Shown here: positions 39,701 to 52,197 of the stretch, one piece after another
Position numbering within the stretch: the first letter of the stretch is position 1
How the letters are laid out: the number at the start of each line of letters is the position of its first letter
NCBI GenBank assembly: GCA_026413225.1
Contig: CM048572.1
Coordinates: forward strand, 1 to 64,000
DNA length: 64,000 nt
Direction: 5' to 3'
Origin: Otis tarda
Taxonomy: Eukaryota > Chordata > Aves > Otidiformes > Otididae
Made by a program: the position numbers and the translations under genes
The notes under the pieces: model-generated
What the model was told of the DNA's origin: nothing
Database searches by the model: none
What the model saw: the letters and a program-made list of their open reading frames with translations, nothing else

Positions 39701-41600
39701 TCATTGGCAGTGCACCTACAGCAGCACAGACATTGGGGCTCCGGGCTTTCCCTGACGAACAGGCCATCGACGTTTACCACCAGCTGCACGTGGGCGCTCC
39801 CTGAAAAAAAACCCCAAAAAATCACGAATGTCAGACGATTGCTCCCACACCAAAAGTACCAGCCACTCAAGCTCTTGCTGCTCCTCAGCGGCCATTGGCA
39901 GCGCACCTACAGCACCACAGACATTGGGGCTCCGGGCTTTCCCTGAGGAGCAGGGCTTCGACGTTTGCCACCAGGTGCACGTGGGCGCACCCTGAAAAAG
40001 AAACCCTGAAAAATTACGAACTTCGGACGATTGCACCCACACGAAAAGTGCCAGCCACTCAAGCTCTTGCTGCTCCTCAGCGGCCATTGGCAGCGCACCT
40101 ACAGCACCACAGACATTGGGGCTCCGGGCTTTCCCTGACGAACAGGGCTTCGACGTTTACCACCAGCTGCACGTGGGCGCCCCTGAAAAAAAACTCGAAA
40201 AATCACGAACGTCGGACCATTGCTCCCACACCAAAAGTGCCAGCCACTCAAGCTCTTGCTGTCCCTCAGCGGCCATTAGCAGCGCATGTACAGCACGACA
40301 GACATTGGGGCTCCGGGCTTTCCCTGACGAACTGGGCTTAGACGTTTACCACCAGCTGCACCTGGGCGCTCCCGAAAAAAAAAACCCCCAAAATCACAAA
40401 CGTCAGACGATTGCTCCCACACCAAAAGTGCCAGCCACTCAAGCTCTTGCTGTTTCTCAGCGGTCATTAGCAGTGCACCTACAGCACCACAGACATTGGG
40501 GCTCCGGGCTTTCCCTGACGAACAGGGCTTAGACGTTTACCACCAGCTGCACGTGGGCGCTCCCTGAAAAAAAACCCCAAAAATTAACGAACGTCAGACG
40601 ATTGCTCCTACACCAAAAGTACCAGCCACTCAAGCTCTTGCTGCTCCTCAGCGGCCATTGGCAGCGCACCTACAGCAGCACAGACATTGGGGCTCCGGGC
40701 TTTCCCTGATGAGCAGGGCTTCGACGTTTGCCACCAGGTGCACGTGGGCGCCCCCTGAAAAAGAAACCCTGAAAAATCACGAACGTCGGACTATTGCTCC
40801 CACACCAAAAGTGCCAGCCACTCAAGCTCTTGCTGCTCCTCAGCGGCCATTGGCAGTGCACCTAGAGCAGCACAGACATTGGGGCTCTGGGCTTTCCCTG
40901 ACGAACAGGGCTTTGATGTTTACCACCAGCTGCACCGGGGCGCCCCCTGAAAAAGTCCCCGAAAAATCACGAACGTTGGACCATTGCTCCCACACCAAAA
41001 GTGCCAGCCACTCAAGCTCTTGCTGCCCCTCAGCGGCCATTGGCACTGCACCTACAGCAGCACAGACATTGGGGCTCCAGGCTTTCCCTGACGAACAGGG
41101 CTTCGACGTTTACCACCAGCGACACGTGGGCGGCCCACTGAAAAAAAACCCCGAAAAATCACGAACTTCGGAACATTGCTCCCACACCAAAAGTGCCAGA
41201 CACTCAAGCTCTTTCCGATCCCCAGCGGTCATTGGCAGTGCACCTACAGCAGCACAGAAATTGGGGCTCCGGGCTTTCCCTGATGAACAGGGCTTCGACG
41301 TTTACCACCAGCTGCACGTGGGCGCTCCCTGAAAAAAAACCCCAAAAAATCACCAACATCGGAACATTGCTCCCACACCAAAAGTGCCAGCCACTCAAGG
41401 TCTTGCTGTCCCTCAGCGGCCGTTGGCAGTGCACCTACAGCAGCACGGACACTGGGCTCCGGGCTTTCCGTGACGAACATTGCTTCGACGTATACCACCA
41501 GCTGCACGTTGGCGCTCCCGCAAAAAAAACCCCCAAAAAATAAGGAAAGTCGGACCATTGTTCCCACACCAAAAGGGCCAGCCACTCAAGCTCTTGCTGC
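36700..41600 (+). repeat. 12/11-monomer higher-order repeat (about 2.3 and 2.1 kb)
   Basis: CTCAAGCTCTTTCCGATCC followed by ACAGAAATTGGGGC occurs at about 36,820, 39,114 and 41,213. Spacings are about 2,294 bp (12 units) and 2,099 bp (11 units). The following units are also conserved in order: AAATCACCAACGTCGGAACA, GCGGCCGTTGGCAG, CTGACGAACAGTGCTTCGACG, GCACGTTGGCGCTCC, then GTTCCCACACCAAAAGGGCC. The one-unit shortening of the second interval points to unequal exchange in register. Confidence 0.75.
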
Positions 41601-41603
41601 TCC

Positions 41604-41690
41604 TCAGCGGCCATTGGCAGTCCACGTACCGCACCAGAGATATTGGGGCTCCTGGCTTTCCCTGACGAACAGGGAAACGCTTTGCTCCTC
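41604..41690 (+). repeat. Truncated monomer 1
   Basis: After CCCTGACGAACAGGG at about 41,660-41,674 the sequence goes through AAACG straight to CTTTGCTCCTCAGCGGTC. That skips the end of one unit and the beginning of the next. CAGCGG landmarks are about 84-87 bp apart instead of 191, a loss of roughly 105 bp. The five bases AAACG at the join match neither flank cleanly. Confidence 0.7.
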
Positions 41691-42423
41691 AGCGGTCATT
41701 GGCAGTGCACCTACAGCACCACAGACACTGGGGCTCCGGGCTTTCCCTGACGAACAGGGCTTCGACGTTTACCACCAGCTACACGTGGGCGCCCCCTGAA
41801 AGAAAAACTCGAAAAATCACGAACGTCGGACCATTGCTCCCACACCAAAAGTGCCAGCCACTCAAGCTCTTCCTGTCCCTCAGCGGCCATTAGCAGTGCA
41901 TGTACAGCACGACAGACATTGGGGCTCCGGGCTTTCCCTGACGAACAGGGCTTTGACCTATACCACCAGGTGCACGTGGGCGCCCCCTGAAAAAGAAACT
42001 CTGAAAAATCACGAAAGTCGGACGATTGCTCCCACACCAAAAGTGCCAGACACTCAAGCTCTTTTTGCTCCTCAGCGGTCATTGGCAGTGCACCTACAGC
42101 ACCACAGACATTGGGGCTCCGGGCTTTCCCTGACGAACTGGGCTTAGACGTTTACCACCAGCTGCACCGCGGCGCTCCCGGAAAAAAAACCCCCAAAAAT
42201 CACAAACGTCAGACCATTGCTCCCACACCAAAAGTGCCAGCCACTCAAGCTCTTGCTGCTCCTCAGCGGCCATTGGCAGCGCACCTACAGCAGCACAGAC
42301 ATTGGGTCTCCGGGCTTTCCCTGATGAACAGGGCTTCGACGTTTACCACCGTCGACACGTGGGCGCCCAGTGAAAACAAAACCAAATAATGACGAACGTC
42401 GGACCATTGATCCCACACCAAAA

Positions 42424-42470
42424 GTGCCAGCCACTCAAGCTCTTGCTGCTCCTCAGCGGCCATTGGCAGT
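42424..42470 (+). repeat. Truncated monomer 2 (45 bp)
   Basis: GTGCCAG occurs at 42,424 and again at 42,469, only 45 bp apart. The unit runs GTGCCAGCCACTCAAG to CATTGGCAGTGC and then continues as CCAGACACTCAAGCTC. Normally GGCAGTGC is followed by ACCTAC, and CCAGACACTC is preceded by AAAAGTGC or AAAAGGGC. The shared AGTGC at both parents is visible microhomology for a deletion of about 146 bp. Confidence 0.8.
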
Positions 42471-43973
42471 GCCAGACACTCAAGCTCTTTTTGCTCCTCA
42501 GCGGTCATTGGCAGTGCACCTACAGCACCGCAGACATTGGGGCTCTGGGCTTTCCCTGACAAACAGGGCTTCGACGTTTACCACCAGCTGCACCAGGGCT
42601 CTCAATGAAAAAAAACCCCGAAAAGTCACGATCGTCGGACCATTGCTCCCATACCAGAAGTGCCAGCCAGTCAAGCTCTTGCTGCCCCTCAGCGGCCATT
42701 GGCAGTCCACCTACAGCAGCACAGACATTGGGGCTCCGGGCTTCCCCTGACGAACAGGGCTTCGACGTTTACCACCAGCTGCACGTGGGCGCTCCCGGAA
42801 AAAAAACCCCAAAAAATCACGAACGTCAGACGATTCCTCCCACACCAAAAGTGCCAGCAACTCAAGCTCTTGCTGCTCCTCAGCGGCCATTGGCAGCACA
42901 CCTACACGATCACAGACTTTGGGGCTCCGGGATTTCCCTGACGAACAGGGCTTCGACATTTACCACCAGCTGCACGTGGGCGTCCCCTGAAAAAAAAACT
43001 CGAAAAATCACGAACGTTGGACCATTGCTCCCACACCAAAAGTGCCAGCCACTCAAGCTCTTGCTGCCCCTCAGCGGCCATTGGCAGTGCACCTACAGCA
43101 GCACAGACATTGGGGCTCCGGGCTTTCCCTGATGAACAGGGCTTCGAATTATACCACCAGCTGCACCAGGGCGCTCACTGAAAAAAACATCGAAAAATCA
43201 TGAACGTCGGACCATTGCTCCCACACCAAAAGGGCCAGCCACTCAAGCTCTTTTTGCTCCTCAGCGGTCATTGGCAGTGCACCTACAGCAGCACAGACAC
43301 TGGGGCTCCGGGCTTTCCCTGACGAACAGTGCTTCGACGTATACCACCAGCTACACGTGGGCGCTCCCGCAAAAAAACCCCCAAAAAATCAGGAAAGTCG
43401 GACCATTGCTCCCACACCAAAAGTGCCAGCCACTCAAGCTCTTGCTGCTCCTCAGCGGCCATTGGCAGCGCACCTACAGCACCACAGACATTGGGGCTCC
43501 GGGCTTTCCCTGACGAACAGGGCTTCGACGTTTACCACCAGGTGGATGTGGGCTCCCACTGAAAAAAAACCCCGAGAAATCAGAAACGTCGGACGATTGC
43601 TCCCACACCAAAAGTGCCAGCCACTCAAGCTCTTGCTGCTCCTCAGCGGCCATTGGCTGTCCACTTACTGCACCAGAGACATTGAGGCTCCGGGCTTTCC
43701 CTGACGAACAGGGCTTCGACTTTTACCACCAGCTGCACCTGGGCGCCCCCTGAAAAAAACCTGAAAAATCACGAACGTCGTACGATTGCTCCCACACCAA
43801 GAGTGCCAGCCACTCAAGCTCTTGCTGCTCCTCAGCGGCCATTGGCAGTGCACCTACAGCAGCACAGACACTGGGGCTCCGGGCTTTCCCTGACGAACAG
43901 AGCTTCCACGTTTACCACCAGCTGCACGTGGGCGCCCTCTGAAAAAAAACCCAAAAAATCACGAACATCGGAC

Positions 43974-46648
43974 CACTGCACAGACACCAAAATTGCCAGA
44001 CACTCAAGCTCTTGCTACTCCTCAGCGGCCATTTTCAGTGCACCTACAGCACCACAGACGTTGGGGCTCCGGGCTTTCCCTGACGAACAGGGCTTCGACG
44101 TTTACCACCAGCTGCAACAGGGTGCCCACTGAAAAAAAAAAACTTCGAAAAATCACGAACGTCGGAACATTGCTCCCACACCAAAAGTGCCAGCCACTCA
44201 AGCTCTTGCTGCTCCTCAGCGGCCATTGGCAGCGCACCTACAGCAGCACAGACACTGGGGCTCCAGGCTTTCCCTGACGAACAGGGCTTTGACATTTAGC
44301 ACCAGCTGCAACAGGGCGCCCCCTGAAAAAAAACCCCGAAAAATAACGAACGTCGGACCATTGCTCCCACACCAAAAGTGCCAGCCACTCAAGCTCTTGC
44401 TGTCCCTCAGCGGCCATTAGCACTGCATTTACAGCACGACAGACATTGGGGCTCCGGGCTTTCCCTGACGAACAGGGCTTTGACCTATACCACCAGGTGC
44501 ACGTGGGCGCCCCCTGAAAAAGAAACCATTAAAAATCACGAACGTCGGACGATTGCTCCCACACCAAAAGTGCCAGCCACTCAAGCCCTTGCTGCCCCTC
44601 AGCGGCCATTGGCAGTGCACCTACAGCAGCACAGACATTGGGGCTCCGGGCTTTCCCTGACGAACAGGGTTTCGACGTTTGCCACCAGGTGCACGTGGGC
44701 GCCCCCTGAAAAAAAAAAACCTGAAAAATCACGAACTTCGGACGATTGTACCCACACCAAAAGTGCCAGCCACTCAAGCTCTTGCTGCTCCTCAGCGGCC
44801 ATTGGCAGCGCACCTACAGCAGCACAGACATTGGGGCTCCGGGCTTTCCCTGACGAACAGGGCTTCGACGTTTACTACCAGCTGCACTTGGGCGCCCCCT
44901 GAAAAAAAAACTCGAAAAATCACGAACGTCGGACCATTGCTCCCACACCAAAAGTGCCAGCCACTCAAGCTCTTGCTGTCCCTCAGCGGCCATTAGCAGT
45001 GCATGTACAGCACGACAGACATTGGGGCTCCGGGCTTTCCCTGACGAACAGGGCTTTGACCTACACCACCAGGTGCACGTGGGCGCCGCCTGAAAAGAAA
45101 CCCTGAAAAATCACGAACGTCGGACGATTGCTCCCACACCAAAAGTGCCAGCCACTCAAGCTCTTGCTGCCCCTCAGCGGCCATTGGCAGTGCACCTACA
45201 GCAGCACAGACACTGGGGCTCTGGGCTTTCCCTGACGAACAGGGCTTCGACGTATATCACCAGCTACACTTGGGCGCTCACTAAAAAAAACCCCTATAAA
45301 TCACGAACGTCGGACCTTTGCTCCCACACCAAAAGGGCCAGACACTCAAGCTCTTTTTGCTCCTCAGCGGTCATTGGCAGTGCATCTACAGCAGCACAGA
45401 CATTGGGGCTCCGGGCTTTCCCTGACGAATTGGGCTTAGACGTTTACAACCAGCTGCACGTGGGCGCCCCCTGAAAAAAAACCCCCCAAAATCACAAACG
45501 TCAGACGATTGTACCCACACCAAAAATGCCAGCCACTCAAGCTCTTGCTGCTCCTCAGCGGCCATTGGCAGCGCACCTACAGCACCACAGACATTGGGGC
45601 TCCGGGCTTTCCCTGATGAACAGGGCTTCGAAGTTTACCACCGTCTACACGTGGGCGCCCAGTGAAAACAACCCCGAATAATCACGAACGTCGGACCATT
45701 GCTCCCACACGAAAAGTGCCAGCCACTCAAGCTCTTGCTGCTCCTCAGCGGCCATTGGCAGCGCACCTACAGCAGCACAGACACTGGGGATCCGGGCTTT
45801 CCCTGACGAACAGGGCTTTGACATTTAGCACCAGCTGCAACAGGGCGCCCCCTGAAAAAAAACCCCGAAAAATAACGAACGTCGGACCATTGCTCCCACA
45901 CCAAAAGTGCCAGCCACTCAAGCTCTTGCTGCTCCTCAGCGGCCATTGGCAGCGCACCTACAGCAGCACAGACATTGGGGCTCCGGGCTTTCCCTGACGA
46001 ACAGGGCTTCAACGTTTGCCACCAGGTGCACGTGGGCGCCCCCTGAAAAAAAAACTCGAAAAATCACGAACGTCGGACCATTGCTCCCACACCAAAAGTG
46101 CCAGCCACTCAAGCTCTTGCTGTCCCTCAGCGGCCATTAGCAGTGCATGTACAGCACCACAGACATTGGGGCTCCGGGCTTTCCCTGACGAACAGGGCTT
46201 TGACCTATACCACCAGGTGCACGTGGGCGCCCCCTGAAAAAGAAACCCTGAAAAATCACGAACGTCGGACGATTGCTCCCACACCAAAAGTGCGAGCCAC
46301 TCAAGCTCTTGCTGCCCCTCAGCGGCCATTGGCAGTGCACCTATAGCAGCACAGACACTGGGGCTCTGGGCTTTCCTGACGAACAGGGCTTCGACGTATA
46401 TCACCAGCTGCACCTGGGCGCTCACTAAAAAAAACCCCGATAAATCACGAACGTCGGACCATTGCTCCCACACCAAAAGGGCCAGACACTCAAGCTCTTT
46501 GCTCCTCAGCGGTCATTGGCAGTGCACCTACAGCAGCACAGACATTGGGCCTCCGGGCTTTCCCTGATGAACAGGGCTTCCACGTTTACCACCAGCTGCA
46601 AGTGGGCGCCCTCTGAAAAAAAAAACCGAAAAATCACGAACATCGGAC
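43974..46648 (+). repeat. 14-monomer interval opening the modular section
   Basis: The section is defined by a marker monomer containing CACTGCACAGACACC and AAAATTGCCAGACAC with CCATTTTCAGTGC. The first marker is at 43,974 and the next at 46,649, 2,675 bp or 14 units. This interval contains the TTTGACATTTAGCACC unit twice (about 44,288 and 45,826, eight units apart). Its order differs from the later 14-unit module, so it is not simply the same block. Confidence 0.75.
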
Positions 46649-48937
46649 CACTGCACAGACACCAAAATTGCCAGACACTCAAGCTCTTGCTACTCCTCAG
46701 CGGCCATTTTCAGTGCACCTACAGCACCACAGACATTGGGGCTCCGGGCTTTCCCTGACGAACAGGGCTTCGACGTTTACCACCAGCTGCAACAGGGTGC
46801 CCACTGAAAAAAAAAACACGAAAAATCACGAACGTCGGACGATTGCTCCCACACCAAAAGTGCCAGCCACTCAAGCTCTTGCTGCTCCTCAGCGGCCATT
46901 GGCAGCGCACCTACAGCACCACAGACATTGGGGCTCCGGGCTTTCCCTGACGAACAGGGTTTCGACGTTTGCCACTAGGTGCACGTGGGCGCCCCCTGAA
47001 AAAAAAAACCCCGAAAAATCACGAACTTCGGACGATTGTACCCACACCAAAAGTGCCAGCCACTCAAGCTCTTGCTGCTCCTCAGCGGCGATTGGCAGCG
47101 CACCTACAGCACCACAGACATTGGGGCTCCGGGCTTTCCCTGACGAACAGGGCTTCGACGTTTACCACCAGCTGCACTTGGGCGCCCCCTGAAAAAAATA
47201 CTCGAAAAATCGCGAACGTTGGACCATTGCTCCCACACCAAAAGTGCCAGCCACTCAAGCTCTTGCTGTCCCTCAGCGGCCATTAGCAGTGCATGTACAG
47301 CAGTACAGACATTGGGGCTCCGGGCTTTCCCTGACGAACAGGGCTTTCACCTATACCACCAGGTGCACGTGGGCGCCCACTGAAAAAGAAACCCTGAAAA
47401 ATCACGAACGTCGGACGATTGCTCCCACACCAAAAGGGCCAGACACTCAAGCTCTTGCTGCCCCTCAGCGGCCATTGGCAGTGCACCTGCAGCAGCACAG
47501 ACACTGGGGCTCTGGGCTTTCCCTGACGAACAGGGCTTCGACGTATATCACCAGCTGCACTTGGGCGCTCACTAAAAAAAACCCCGATAAATCACGAACG
47601 TCGGACCATTGCTCCCACACCAAAAGGGCCAGACACTCAAGCTCTTTTTGCTCCTCAGCGGTCATTGGCAGTGCATCTACAGCACCACAGACATTGGGGC
47701 TCCGGGCTTTCCCTGACGAACAGGGCTTAGACGTTTACCACCAGCTGCATGTGGGCGCTCCCAGACAAAAAACCCCAAAAATCACAAACGTCAGACGATT
47801 GCTCCCACACCAAGAGTGCCAGCCACTCAAGCTCTTGCTGCTCCTCAGCGGCCATTGGCAGCGCACCTACAGCACCACAGACATTGGGGCTCCGGGCTTT
47901 CCCTGATGAACAGGGCTTCGAAGTTTACCACCGTCTACACGTGGGCGCCCAGTGAAAACAACCCCGAATAATCACGAACGTCGGACCATTGCTCCCACAC
48001 GAAAAGTGCCAGCCACTCAAGCTCTTGCTGCTCCTCAGCGGCCATTGGCAGCGCACCTACAGCAGCACAGACACTGGGGATCCGGGCTTTCCCTGACGAA
48101 CAGGGCTTTGACATTTAGCACCAGCTGCAACAGGGCGCCCCCTGAAAAAAACCCCGAAAAATAACGAACGTCGGACCATTGCTCCCACACCAAAAGTGCC
48201 AGCCACTCAAGCTCTTGCTGCTCCTCAGCGGCCATTGGCAGCGCACCTACAGCACCACAGACATTGGGGCTCCGGGATTTCCCTGACGAACAGGGCTTCG
48301 ACGTTTACCACCAGCTGCACGTGGGCGCCCCCTGAAAAAAAAACCCCGAAAAATTACGAACTTCGGACGATTGTACCCACACCAAAAGTGCCAGCCACTC
48401 AAGCTCTTGCTGCTCCTCAGCGGCCATTGGCAGCGCACCTACAGCACCACAGACATTGGGGCTCCGGGCTTTCTCTGACGAACAGGGCTTTGACCTATAC
48501 CACCAGGTGCACGTGGGCGCCCCCTGAAAAAGAAACCCTGAAAAATCACGAACGTCGGACGATTGCTCCCACACCAAAAGTGCCAGCCACTCAAGCTCTT
48601 GCTGCCCCTCAGCGGCCATTGGCAGTGCACCCACAGCAGCACAGACACTGGGGCTCTGGGCTTTCCCTGACGAACAGGGCTTCGACGTATATCACCAGCT
48701 GCACCTGCGCGCTCACTAAAAAATCCCGATAAATCACGAACGTCGGACCATTGCTCCCACACCAAAAGGGCCAGATACTCAAGCTCTTTTTGCTCCTCAG
48801 CGGTCATTGGCTGTGCACCTACAGCAGCACAGACATTGGGCCTCCGGGCTTTCCCTGACGAACAGGGCTTCCACGTTTACCACCAGCTGCACGTGGGCGC
48901 CCCCTGAAAAAAAACCCAAAAATCACGAACATCGGAC
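46649..48937 (+). repeat. Variable module, 12 monomers
   Basis: The interval from the marker at 46,649 to the next at 48,938 is 2,289 bp, 12 units. After the marker come a unit with AAAACACGAAAAATC, the unit with GGGTTTCGACG and GCCACTAGGTGCACG (about 46,968), then units with GTACAGCAGTACAGAC, CTTTCACCTATACC, CACCTGCAGCAGCAC and CTTAGACG...GCTGCATGTGGG (about 47,735). These four extra units are absent in the 8-unit version. Confidence 0.8.
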
Positions 48938-50672
48938 CACTGCACAGACACCAAAATTGCCAGACACTCAAGCTCTTGCTACTCCTCAGCGGCCATTTTC
49001 AGTGCACCTACAGCACCACAGACATTGGGGCTCCGGGCTTTCTCTGACGAACAGGGCTTCGACGTTTACCACCAGCTGCAACAGGGTGCCCACTGAAAAA
49101 AGAAACTCGAAAAATCACGAACGTCGGACGATTGCTCCCACACCAAATGTGCCAGCCACTCAAGCTCTTGCTGCTCCTCAGCGGCCATTGGCAGCGCACC
49201 TACAGCACCACAGACATTGGGGCTCCGGGCTTTCCCTGACAAACAGGGCTTCGACGTTTGCCACCAGGTGCACGTGGGCGCCCCCCTGAAAAAAAAAAAA
49301 CCCCGAAAAATTACGAACTTCGGACGATTGCTCCCACACCAAAAGTGCCAGCCACTCAAGCTCTTGCTGCTCCTCAGCGGCCATTGGCAGCGCACCTACA
49401 GCAGCACAGACATTGGGGCTCCGGGCTTTCCCTGACGAACAGGGCTTCGACGTTTGCCACCAGGTGCACGTGGGCGCCCCCTGAAAAAAAAACCCCGAAA
49501 AATTACGAACTTCGGACGATTGTACCCACACCAAAAGTGCCAGCCACTCAAGCTCTTGCTGCCCCTCAGCGGCCATTGGCAGCGCACCTACAGCACCACA
49601 GACATTGGGGCTCCGGGCTTTCCCTGATGAACAGGGCTTCGAAGTTTACCACCGTCTACACGTGGGCGCCCAGTGAAAACAACCCCGAATAATCACGAAC
49701 GTCGGACCATTGCTCCCACACGAAAAGTGCCAGCCACTCAAGCTCTTGCTGCTCCTCAGCGGCCATTGGCAGCGCACCTACAGCAGCACAGACACTGGGG
49801 CTCCGGGCTTTCCCTGACGAACAGGGCTTTGACATTTAGCACCAGCTGCAACAGGGCGCCCCCTGAAAAAAAAAAAAAAAAAAACCCCGAAAAATAACGA
49901 ACGTCGGACCATTGCTCCCACACCAAAAGTGCCAGCCACTCAAGCTCTTGCTGCTCCTCAGCGGCCATTGGCAGCGCACCTACAGCAGCACAGACATTGG
50001 GGCTCCGGGCTTTCCCTGACGAACAGGGCTTCAACGTTTGCCACCAGGTGCACGTGGGCGCCCCTGAAAAAAAAAAAAAACTCGAAAATCACGAACGTCG
50101 GACCATTGCTCCCACACCAAAAGTGCCAGCCACTCAAGCTCTTGCTGTCCCTCAGCGGCCATTAGCAGTGCATGTACAGCACCACAGACATTGGGGCTCC
50201 GGGCTTTCCCTGACGAACAGGGCTTTGACCTATACCACCAGGTGCACGTGGGCGCCCCCTGAAAAAGAAACCCTGAAAAATCACGAACGTCGGACGATTG
50301 CTCCCACACCAAAAGTGCCAGCCACTCAAGCTCTTGCTGCCCCTCAGCGGCCATTGGCAGTGCACCTATAGCAGCACAGACACTGGGGCTCTGGGCTTTC
50401 CCTGACGAACAGGGCTTCGACGTATATCACCAGCTGCACCTGGGCGCTCACTAAAAAAACCCCGATAAATCACGAACGTCGGACCATTGCTCCCACACCA
50501 AAAGGGCCAGACACTCAAGCTCTTTGCTCCTCAGCGGTCATTGGCAGTGCACCTACAGCAGCACAGACATTGGGCCTCCGGGCTTTCCCTGATGAACAGG
50601 GCTTCCACGTTTACCACCAGCTGCAAGTGGGCGCCCTCTGAAAAAAAACCGAAAAAATCACGAACATCGGAC
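48938..50672 (+). repeat. Constant module, 9 monomers
   Basis: The spacing is 1,735 bp; nine units plus a lengthened A-run. The constant module is recognised by CTTTCTCTGACG in the marker unit, AAGAAACTCG, CACCAAATGTGCC, two GTTTGCCACCAGGTG units with AAATTACGAACTTCGG, the TTTGACATTTAGCACC unit (about 49,827), and TTCAACGTTTGCCACC. The order is the same in the copies at 52,198 and 58,120. Confidence 0.8.
49866..49884. repeat. A19 expansion of the monomer A-tract
   Basis: The A-run in the unit carrying CAACAGGGCGCCCC is 19 long here. In the ten equivalent units of the modular section I count 8, 8, 7, 19, 8, 9, 8, 10, 8 and 9 A. The flanking sequence is otherwise the same. This is replication slippage or a homopolymer consensus error. 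Confidence 0.85.
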
Positions 50673-52197
50673 CACTGCACAGACACCAAAATTGCCAGAC
50701 ACTCAAGCTCTTGCTACTCCTCAGCGGCCATTTTCAGTGCACCTACAGCACCACAGACATTGGGGCTCCGGGCTTTCCCTGAGGAACAGGGCTTCGACGT
50801 TTACCACCAGCTGCAACAGGGTGCCCACTGAAAAAAAAAAACACGAAAAATCACGAACGTCGGACGATTGCTCCCACACCAAAAGTGCCAGCCACTCAAG
50901 CTCTTGCTGCTCCTCAGCGGCCATTGGCAGCGCACCTACAGCACCACAGACATTGGGGCTCCGGGCTTTCCCTGACGAACAGGGTTTCGACGTTTGCCAC
51001 CAGCTGCATGTGGGCGCTCCCGGACAAAAACCCCAAAAATCACAAACGTCAGACGATTGCTCCCACACCAAGAGTGCCAGCCACTCAAGCTCTTGCTGCT
51101 CCTCAGCGGCCATTGGCAGCGCACCTACAGCACCACAGACATTGGGGCTCCGGGCTTTCCCTGATGAACAGGGCTTCGAAGTTTACCACCGTCTACACGT
51201 GGGCGCCCAGTGAAAACAACCCCGAATAATCACGAACGTCGGACCATTGCTCCCACACGAAAAGTGCCAGCCACTCAAGCTCTTGCTGCTCCTCAGCGGC
51301 CATTGGCAGCGCACCTACAGCAGCACAGACACTGGGGATCCGGGCTTTCCCTGACGAACAGGGCTTTGACATTTAGCACCAGCTGCAACAGGGCGCCCCC
51401 TGAAAAAAAACCCCGAAAAATAACGAACGTCGGACCATTGCTCCCACACCAAAAGTGCCAGCCACTCAAGCTCTTGCTGCTCCTCAGCGGCCATTGGCAG
51501 CGCACCTACAGCACCACAGACATTGGGGCTCCGGGATTTCCCTGACGAACAGGGCTTCGACGTTTACCACCAGCTGCACGTGGGCGCCCCCTGAAAAAAA
51601 AACCCCGAAAAATTACGAACTTCGGACGATTGTACCCACACCAAAAGTGCCAGCCACTCAAGCTCTTGCTGCTCCTCAGCGGCCATTGGCAGCGCACCTA
51701 CAGCACCACAGACATTGGGGCTCCGGGCTTTCTCTGACGAACAGGGCTTTGACCTATACCACCAGGTGCACGTGGGCGCCCCCTGAAAAAGAAACCCTGA
51801 AAAATCACGAACGTCGGACGATTGCTCCCACACCAAAAGTGCCAGCCACTCAAGCTCTTGCTGCCCCTCAGCGGCCATTGGCAGTGCACCCACAGCAGCA
51901 CAGACACTGGGGCTCTGGGCTTTCCCTGACGAACAGGGCTTCGACGTATATCACCAGCTGCACCTGCGCGCTCACTAAAAATCCCGATAAATCACGAACG
52001 TCGGACCATTGCTCCCACACCAAAAGGGCCAGATACTCAAGCTCTTTTTGCTCCTCAGCGGTCATTGGCTGTGCACCTACAGCAGCACAGACATTGGGCC
52101 TCCGGGCTTTCCCTGACGAACAGGGCTTCCACGTTTACCACCAGCTGCACGTGGGCGCCCCCTGAAAAAAAAACCCAAAAAATCACGAACATCGGAC
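50673..52197 (+). repeat. Variable module, 8 monomers (chimeric)
   Basis: The spacing is 1,525 bp, eight units. The second unit after the marker begins like the longer module (GGGTTTCGACGTTTGCCAC) and switches to CAGCTGCATGTGGGCG at about 51,000. The four units found between those two points in the 12-unit module are missing. The rest (GTCTACACG unit, GGGGATCCGGG, GGGATTTCCC, CTTTGACCTATACC, GTGCACCCACAGC, ATCCCGATAAATC, GGCTGTGCACC) is shared. Confidence 0.8.

Larger units (their letters stand above)
41600..43973 (+). repeat. Monomer section with truncated units
   Basis: Ordinary monomers apart from two shortened units described separately. The order of subfamilies resembles pieces of the 36.7-41.6 kb repeat (for example the GACGAACAGTGCTTCG unit returns near 43,320 and GCAAAAAAACCCCCAAAAAATCAGGAAAGTC follows), so this looks like a rearranged continuation of that block. 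Confidence 0.7.
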
